Below are positions 59,047 through 64,000 of a DNA stretch of 64,000 nucleotides, one piece after another. The position numbers and the translations under genes are program-made. Position 1 is the first letter of the stretch, and each line of letters begins with the position of its first letter. Source of the DNA: Streptomyces sp. NBC_00249 (GTDB taxonomy: Bacteria; Actinomycetota; Actinomycetes; Streptomycetales; Streptomycetaceae); the NCBI RefSeq assembly GCF_026342355.1, contig NZ_JAPEMV010000007.1, forward strand, positions 310,001 through 374,000, in the 5' to 3' direction. The notes under the pieces are model-generated. The model made no database searches, was not told the origin of the DNA, and saw only the letters and a program-made list of their open reading frames with translations.

Positions 59047-59729
59047 CCCGGCCCGTCCGGCGGACGCAGGGCGGGCAGGACCGCCGAGGGGGTCAGGCCC
59101 GTCATCTCGCGCAGCTGCCGGGTGAAGTGCGCCTGGTCCGCGAAGCCGCCCACGGCCGCCGCCTCCGCGGGCGGGAGGCCCTCGCGCAGGGCCTCGGCCG
59201 CGCCCGTCAGCCGCTGCCAGATCCGCCACCGGGCGAGCGGCATGCCCAGCTGGCGCCGGGCCAGGGCCCGCAGCCGCTGCGGGGAGAGCCCGACCGAGGC
59301 GGCCACCTCCGGCATCGCCGGCCGCCCCCGGGCCAGGACGTCCAGGGCGGCGACCAGGCGGCCGTCCAGCACCGCGGACGGCTGCCCGGTGGCCCGGCGC
59401 ACCTCCTCCACGCGCAGACCGCGCAGTGCGGGGGCCGCGGTGATCCCGTCCGCGCAGCGCTCCCGTAGCCGGTCGGCGAAGGCGCAGTGGGGCTCGACGT
59501 AGAAGGTGAGCAGCTCCGGCACGGGGAGCAGCCGGTGCCGGACCATCGGCGGCACGACCAGCACCGCGGAGCGGTGGTGGACCCCCGACGCGTCCACCAT
59601 CTCCACCTCGCCGCCCTCGCCCCCGACGGCCAGGGCGAGCTGGAAGGCGGCATGGGCGTGCGCGCCGCCGTGCCCCGACGGGCCCCGGTACCAGGCGTGT
59701 CCGGGGCCGACGGCGAAGCCGGCGGTCAC
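59025..59729 (-). CDS. AraC-family transcriptional regulator
   Basis: 234 residues from GTG 59729, which overlaps the stop of the kinase gene (GTGA), so translation is coupled. The N-terminal half is a cupin-like sensor (HAHAAFQLALAVGG, VVPPMVRHRLLPV), and the C-terminal half carries two helix-turn-helix units (MPEVAASVGLSPQRLRALAR, AAAVGGFADQAHFTRQLREM). Ligand unknown. It ends inside the convergent methyltransferase gene. Confidence 0.9.
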   Translation of the reverse strand: MTAGFAVGPGHAWYRGPSGHGGAHAHAAFQLALAVGGEGGEVEMVDASGVHHRSAVLVVPPMVRHRLLPVPELLTFYVEPHCAFADRLRERCADGITAAPALRGLRVEEVRRATGQPSAVLDGRLVAALDVLARGRPAMPEVAASVGLSPQRLRALARRQLGMPLARWRIWQRLTGAAEALREGLPPAEAAAVGGFADQAHFTRQLREMTGLTPSAVLPALRPPDGPGQPRRAT

Positions 59730-61393
59730 AGGCCGACGGGGAGCGTGGTGAAGGAGGCACCCATCCACTGGCGGGAGGCGTACGCCGCGAACGCGTCCGT
59801 CAGGGCGGTCCGCTGGAGCTCGGTCATGGGACCGAGGACGCAGACGGGGAAGCGGCCCCCGCGGCGCGCGGTGAGCGTCCCCGGCTCGTGGTACATCCAT
59901 CCGGCCGGCCGCAGGACGGCCGGGGTGCCGGCGCCGGACACCAGGGAGACGTGCAGTCCCGTGTACCGGTAGGGCGGTGTCCCCTGGATCTCCTCGACGA
60001 GGGCGAACTTGACCTGCTCCCAGGCGTACGCCCGCCGGCCGGCCGCACCGGTCGCCACGATGCCGTCCGGGCCGACCGCCAGGCCCCAGGGGACCTCCCG
60101 CTTCGGCATCCTCGCGTGCCGCGCCTCCTGGAACGCGCCGGTGAGCGCGAGGGCCAGGTAGCCGAGGGCGACGAGGGCGCACAGCCCGCCGCCGAGGACG
60201 GGGAGCAACATCCACGCGCTGGCGGCGCCGCCGGGAGCGTCCGGGGAGGCGAGCCCCGTCCGGAGCGGGATGCCGACGACGGCCGCCGCGGCGACCGTCC
60301 ACAGGAACGCCCGCGTCCAGCGGCCCGGCCGGGTGGGCCCGGCGGCGTAGGAGCCGAGGGGCTCCGTGCCCGCCCAGTCCATGGCGAAGGGGGTGGCCGG
60401 GCCGGCGACGCCCGGGGGGCGGACGGCAGGCTCCGTGGGGCCTCCCGCCGTCCCACGGGCCGGGGGCGGTGTCGCCAGCTGCCGGGCTCCGGCGGCGAAC
60501 CTCGCCCGCAGTGCCGCGCGGGCGTCCTGGCCGGAGTCCCGGACGGTGGGGGAGTGGGAGGCCGACGGCGCCAGGAGGCGGCCCAGGCGGTCGTGGACCT
60601 CCGCCGCCGACCGGGGCCGGCGGGCGGGGTCGCGCTCCAGGAGTGCGGCGACGAGGTCGGACAGGCCGGCCGGCAGCCCCGGCCGCAGCGGGTCGAGGCG
60701 CGGTGCCTCCTCGTCCCGTTTGCGGAGCAGGAGTGCCATGGGGTGGTGCGCGGTGAACGGCGGGCGGCCGGTGAGCAGGACGAAGAGCACGCTGCCGAGC
60801 GCGTACAGGTCCGAGCGTTCGTCGCCGTGCTCGGTGAGGAACTGTTCCGGTGCGCCGTACTCGTACGTCCCGGCCGGGGTCAGCCGGGAGGACCCGGCCA
60901 GGGTGAACGCGGTCTGGGCGAAGCCGGCGATCCCGAAGTCGACGACCTTCACCTGGCCGTCGGAGGTGAGCATCACGTTGCCCGGCTTGATGTCGTAGTG
61001 GATGACGCCGGCCCGGTGGGCTGCCACCAGGGCCGCGCAGATCCCAAGGGCGACCGTCATGGCGCGGTCCGGTTCCATCGGGCCCCCGTCGCGCAGGACC
61101 TCGCCGAGGGTGGGTCCGTCCACCTTCTCCATGACCAGGAACAGGAGGTCCTCGTGCACGCCCCGGTCGTACAGGGCCGCGACCCGGGGATGGTTGATCT
61201 GCGCGGCGGCGACCGCCTCGCGTTGGAACCGCAGCGCCAGTTCGCGGACGGCCTCGTGGCCGGGGACGAGCAGTTTCACTGCGACGTCGCGGCGCAGGTC
61301 GCGGTCGCGCCCCGCCCACACCTCGCCCATGCCGCCGCGGCCGAGCCGCTCGACCATCTCGTACCGGCCCGCGAGCAAGTCCCCGCGCTCCAC
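59726..61393 (-). CDS. Membrane-anchored Ser/Thr protein kinase (PknB type)
   Basis: 555 residues from GTG 61393. The kinase domain (1 to about 275) has GRGGMG (18-23), Lys40, the catalytic loop HYDIKPGN (132-139, Tyr where most have Arg), DFG (152-154) and the activation-loop GTYEYGAPEQ. A Pro/Ala linker, then two membrane helices (about 395-413 and 425-450) and a C-terminal domain with a PH-like look (VGPDGIVATGAAGRRAYAWE) follow. No PASTA repeats, so it does not bind muropeptides in the PknB way. The AraC gene overlaps its stop. Confidence 0.9.
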   Translation of the reverse strand: MERGDLLAGRYEMVERLGRGGMGEVWAGRDRDLRRDVAVKLLVPGHEAVRELALRFQREAVAAAQINHPRVAALYDRGVHEDLLFLVMEKVDGPTLGEVLRDGGPMEPDRAMTVALGICAALVAAHRAGVIHYDIKPGNVMLTSDGQVKVVDFGIAGFAQTAFTLAGSSRLTPAGTYEYGAPEQFLTEHGDERSDLYALGSVLFVLLTGRPPFTAHHPMALLLRKRDEEAPRLDPLRPGLPAGLSDLVAALLERDPARRPRSAAEVHDRLGRLLAPSASHSPTVRDSGQDARAALRARFAAGARQLATPPPARGTAGGPTEPAVRPPGVAGPATPFAMDWAGTEPLGSYAAGPTRPGRWTRAFLWTVAAAAVVGIPLRTGLASPDAPGGAASAWMLLPVLGGGLCALVALGYLALALTGAFQEARHARMPKREVPWGLAVGPDGIVATGAAGRRAYAWEQVKFALVEEIQGTPPYRYTGLHVSLVSGAGTPAVLRPAGWMYHEPGTLTARRGGRFPVCVLGPMTELQRTALTDAFAAYASRQWMGASFTTLPVGL

Positions 61394-61604
61394 GGCCCAC
61401 CCCCCGTCGGTGCCCGCCTGCGATGTCCGGTCAGGATACGAGCCGCCGGGTCGGGGAGGAGGGGGTTTCGCGCCCTGCCTCGGGCGTGATCGCACCTTGC
61501 AGGAGGCGTGACATGTGCGCCATGATCATTTAAGGCGTGCTACGGGGATCCTGACATCCGGGGCCATGGCCGGAACCGGCCGGGGGCATGGCAGGCTTGG
61601 GGGC

Positions 61605-62291
61605 ATGGCCGTTCAGATCAATCCCAGCATCCTGTCCGCCGACTTCGCCAGACTCGCCGACGAGGCGAAGGCCGTCGAGGGGGCCGACTGGCTGCACGTC
61701 GACGTGATGGACAACCATTTCGTCCCGAACCTGACCCTCGGTGTCCCGATCGTGGAGTCCCTGAGCCGCGCCACGGACATCCCGCTGGACCTGCACCTGA
61801 TGATCGAGGACCCGGACCGCTGGGCGCCGCAGTACGTGGAGGCCGGTGCCGGTTCGGTCACCTTCCACGCCGAGGCCGCCGCCGCGCCGGTGCGCCTCGC
61901 GCGGGAGATCCGGGCCATGGGGGCCCGAGCGGCCATGGCCCTCAAGCCCGGCACCCCCATCGAGCAGTACGAGGACATCCTCCCCGAGCTCGACATGGTG
62001 CTGATCATGACGGTCGAGCCCGGATTCGGCGGCCAGTCCTTCCTCGACATCATGCTGCCCAAGGTCCGCCGGACCCGGGAGCTGATCGCCAAGCACGGTC
62101 TGGAGCTCTGGCTCCAGGTCGACGGAGGGGTCTCGGCCTCGACCATCGAGCGGGTCGCCGAGGCCGGCGCGGACGTGTTCGTGGCGGGCAGCGCGGTCTA
62201 CGGGGCGGTCGACCCGGCGGCCGCCGTGCGGACTCTGCGTGACCAGGCGGGTGCGGCGATCGCCGCGGCGCCCTGGGCTTGCGACCACTGA
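61605..62291 (+). CDS. rpe: Ribulose-phosphate 3-epimerase
   Basis: 228 residues from ATG 61605. It interconverts ribulose 5-phosphate and xylulose 5-phosphate. Metal ligands include His31, Asp33 ([14 protein letters not shown]) and the later DLHLMIEDP and [20 protein letters not shown] is the phosphate loop. In-frame codons upstream to 61515 give a non-conserved Gly-rich stretch. A 211-base gap separates it from the divergent kinase gene. Confidence 0.95.
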   Translation: MAVQINPSILSADFARLADEAKAVEGADWLHVDVMDNHFVPNLTLGVPIVESLSRATDIPLDLHLMIEDPDRWAPQYVEAGAGSVTFHAEAAAAPVRLAREIRAMGARAAMALKPGTPIEQYEDILPELDMVLIMTVEPGFGGQSFLDIMLPKVRRTRELIAKHGLELWLQVDGGVSASTIERVAEAGADVFVAGSAVYGAVDPAAAVRTLRDQAGAAIAAAPWACDH

Positions 62292-62379
62292 ACCAAGCGT
62301 TGGTGAACAGCTCGGTGAACGGAAGCCGTCCAGGCTGATCAACGGCCGTCGGATCTGACAGGATGAACGGCGAGTCGAG

Positions 62380-62403
62380 AGTGTGAACACGACAGTGTGA
62401 ACA
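62380..62403 (+). repeat. Direct repeats upstream of the SorC-type gene
   Basis: AGTGTGAACA occurs at 62380-62389 and 62394-62403; GGTGAAC also occurs twice at about 62302-62320. They may be operator half-sites. Confidence 0.45.
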
Positions 62404-62420
62404 GCAGTGAGGAGAACGCG

Positions 62421-63443
62421 GTGTCTGCAATGTCGGCGGGACGGTCAGCCCTGCGGATGGGACCCGCGGAGCTGGTGCAGGCGGCGGCCATGGCCCGCCG
62501 CTTCTACCTGGAGGGCAAGTCCAAGATCCAGATCGCCGAGGAGTTCGGCGTCAGCCGCTTCAAGGTGGCCCGGGTCCTGGAGACCGCCCTCGAACGTGAC
62601 CTGGTACGGATCGAGATCCGGGTGCCGGCCGAACTGGACGCGGAGCGCTCCGACGCGCTGCGCGCCCGGTACGGGCTGCGGCACGCCGTCGTGGTCGAGT
62701 CCCCGGCCGACGCCACCGAGGACGCGCCGGACCCGGAGAACCTGGGCGCCGTCGCGGCCGACCTGCTGGGCGAACTGGTCAACGAGGGCGACGTCCTCGG
62801 ACTGGCGTGGGGGCGCTCGACCATCCACATGGCCGCCTCCCTGCACCGGCTGCCCCCCTGCACGGTCGTCCAGCTGACCGGCGTCTACGACGCGGGCACC
62901 GCCGAGCGCGGGTCCGTGGAGGCCGTACGCAGGGCCGCCCAGGTGTCGGGCGGGGACGCGCACCCGATCTACGCCCCCATGCTGCTGCCCGACCCGGCCA
63001 CCGCGGCGGCGCTGCGCAGCCAGACGGGGATCGCGCGGGCCTTCGAGTACTTCGACAAGGTCACCGTCGCCGCCGTGTCGATCGGTTCGTGGGAGCCGGG
63101 CATCTCGACCGTCCACGACATGCTCACCGACGAGGAGCGGGCGCACTACGCCTCGCTGGGCGTCGCCGCCGAGATGTCCGCCCATCTGTTCGACTCCGAA
63201 GGGCGTCGGGTCGGACGCGACCTCGGCGAGCGGTGCATCACCGTCGAGGCCGACCGGCTGCGCCGGATCCCCGAGGTCGTGGCCATCGCGGGCGGGCTGC
63301 GCAAGGCCTCCGCGATCGGTGCGGTGCTCCGTTCGGGGCTGGTCACCAGCCTCGTCACGGACACGGCCGTCGCGGACTACCTGCTCACCGAGTCCGCGCC
63401 GGGACTGCGGCCGGCGCTGGACCGGGCCGACCCGGACGACTGA
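62421..63443 (+). CDS. SorC/DeoR-family sugar-binding transcriptional regulator
   Basis: 340 residues from GTG 62421, with AGGAGA 6 bases before it; GTG 62397 is an alternative. The helix-turn-helix is at about 34-56 (KSKIQIAEEFGVSRFKVARV). The rest is the SorC effector domain that binds a sugar phosphate (GDVLGLAWGRSTIHMAASL, SIGSWEPGISTVHDM, AIAGGLRKASAIGAVLRSG). Position behind rpe suggests a pentose or hexose phosphate ligand, but this is inference. Confidence 0.92.
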   Translation: MSAMSAGRSALRMGPAELVQAAAMARRFYLEGKSKIQIAEEFGVSRFKVARVLETALERDLVRIEIRVPAELDAERSDALRARYGLRHAVVVESPADATEDAPDPENLGAVAADLLGELVNEGDVLGLAWGRSTIHMAASLHRLPPCTVVQLTGVYDAGTAERGSVEAVRRAAQVSGGDAHPIYAPMLLPDPATAAALRSQTGIARAFEYFDKVTVAAVSIGSWEPGISTVHDMLTDEERAHYASLGVAAEMSAHLFDSEGRRVGRDLGERCITVEADRLRRIPEVVAIAGGLRKASAIGAVLRSGLVTSLVTDTAVADYLLTESAPGLRPALDRADPDD

Positions 63444-63538
63444 CGGGGTGCCCGCGAGGGCGTCCGAGGCGGATGTTGCCGCAATCGAGACCCGAACAGC
63501 GGGCCGCGGGGCGGCTCCGGGGGCGCATACTGGATTCA

Positions 63539-63760
63539 ATGACTAAGTCAGCAGTACCTCGCCGCCATTTGCCGTCCAGCCCGTTCAAGGCCCCCGTGGA
63601 ACCGCCGCTCCGGCAGTTCAGCGTCGGCGACCGGGTGAGTCACGACGAGCACGGCCTCGGCCGTGTCGTCGGTATCGAGGAGGGGATCGCCGTCCTCGTC
63701 GACTTCGGGTCGGTCCAGAAACGAGTCCTGGCTCCCTACACCAAGATGTCCGCGCTCTGA
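63539..63760 (+). CDS. Small conserved protein with Tudor/KOW-like fold
   Basis: 73 residues. The segment FSVGDRVSHDEHGLGRVVGI and VLVDFGSVQKRVLAPY resembles the Tudor-like tail of UvrD-type helicases and the CarD interaction domain. No clear ribosome binding site; TACTGG ends 5 bases before the ATG. Function unknown. Confidence 0.75.
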   Translation: MTKSAVPRRHLPSSPFKAPVEPPLRQFSVGDRVSHDEHGLGRVVGIEEGIAVLVDFGSVQKRVLAPYTKMSAL

Positions 63761-63770
63761 CGTCACCAGG

Positions 63771-63788
63771 CGATTCGCGAGCGAATCG
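63771..63788 (+). terminator. Palindromic hairpin after the small gene
   Basis: CGATTCGC, GA, GCGAATCG: perfect 8-bp arms between the small gene and the lipoprotein; terminator or operator. Confidence 0.4.
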
Positions 63789-63809
63789 GATATTTGGCAC
63801 GATCGGTGC

Positions 63810-64000
63810 ATGATCTTTCGGAACGTGCCCCGATCGTTGCTGCGTGTGCTGGGGGCCCTGTTCCTCTGTGCCGCGCTGATCGGCGCGGTGGGCTGTGGCG
63901 GGACGTCCGCCCCGGCCCCGCCGTCCGCTGCCGCCAGCGCCGCTGACAACCCGTCGTCGCCGTCGCCGGACCGGCCCTCGGGCGGCTCCGCGCCGCCCGC
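63810..64000 (+). CDS. Lipoprotein, 5' part only
   Basis: 63 codons before the window ends. The signal peptide RSLLRVLGALFLCAALIGAV is followed by the lipobox AVGC, then a Pro/Ser/Ala-rich linker. Such linkers hold exported proteins away from the membrane; the domain it carries lies outside the window, so function cannot be given. Confidence 0.75.
   Translation, partial: MIFRNVPRSLLRVLGALFLCAALIGAVGCGGTSAPAPPSAAASAADNPSSPSPDRPSGGSAPP

Overview
The window is a stretch of very GC-rich chromosome from a Streptomyces or close relative. The evidence is the codon usage (third positions almost always G or C), frequent GTG and TTG starts, the developmental regulator BldD, the actinobacterial nucleoid protein sIHF, and a gene order that matches, as I remember it, the S. 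coelicolor block that holds relA (SCO1513), bldD (SCO1489) and sIHF (SCO1480). It is core chromosome: I see no integrase, transposase, phage gene, tRNA, rRNA or CRISPR array.

Layout. 1-11.3 kb is a plus-strand run: pdxS (cut by the window edge), pdxT, a YebC-family gene, ruvC-ruvA-ruvB, yajC-secD-secF, apt and relA. 11.4-15.1 kb is on the minus strand: a PIG-V-like membrane glycosyltransferase, a DUF349 protein and a membrane-anchored cyclophilin. 15.2-20.2 kb runs plus again: a metallo-beta-lactamase-fold hydrolase, hisS, a VKOR-like protein, rarA and a lipoprotein HNH nuclease. At 21.1 kb a DUF2470 gene and rpsD diverge around an iron-box-like operator. An NB-ARC/TPR regulator with a hexanucleotide-repeat tail follows on the minus strand (21.7-24.0 kb).

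24.1-37.3 kb holds two small envelope-type proteins, alaS, ruvX, mltG, then the shikimate genes aroE-aroC-aroK-aroB-aroQ, mostly overlapping by 4 bases, a P-loop protein, a probably inactive M24 peptidase homologue, efp and nusB. bldD (minus) and the pyr operon (pyrR-pyrB-pyrC-X-carA-carB-pyrD-pyrF, plus) diverge at 38 kb. sIHF, gmk, rpoZ, coaBC, metK, priA, fmt, rsmB and a methyltransferase follow. An AraC regulator and a Ser/Thr kinase form a minus-strand pair at 59.0-61.4 kb. The end carries rpe, a SorC-type regulator, a small conserved protein and the start of a lipoprotein.

Regulation seen in the sequence: a bldD promoter overlaid by two abutting BldD boxes; a PyrR-binding loop abutting the pyrR ribosome binding site; an iron box between the DUF2470 gene and rpsD; several starts that look leaderless; many strong hairpin terminators; and two families of intergenic dyad repeats. 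The best candidates for something little described are the M24 pseudo-enzyme next to efp, the iron box beside a ribosomal protein gene, the hexamer-tailed NB-ARC protein, the membrane protein locked into the pyr operon, and the overlapping kinase/AraC pair.
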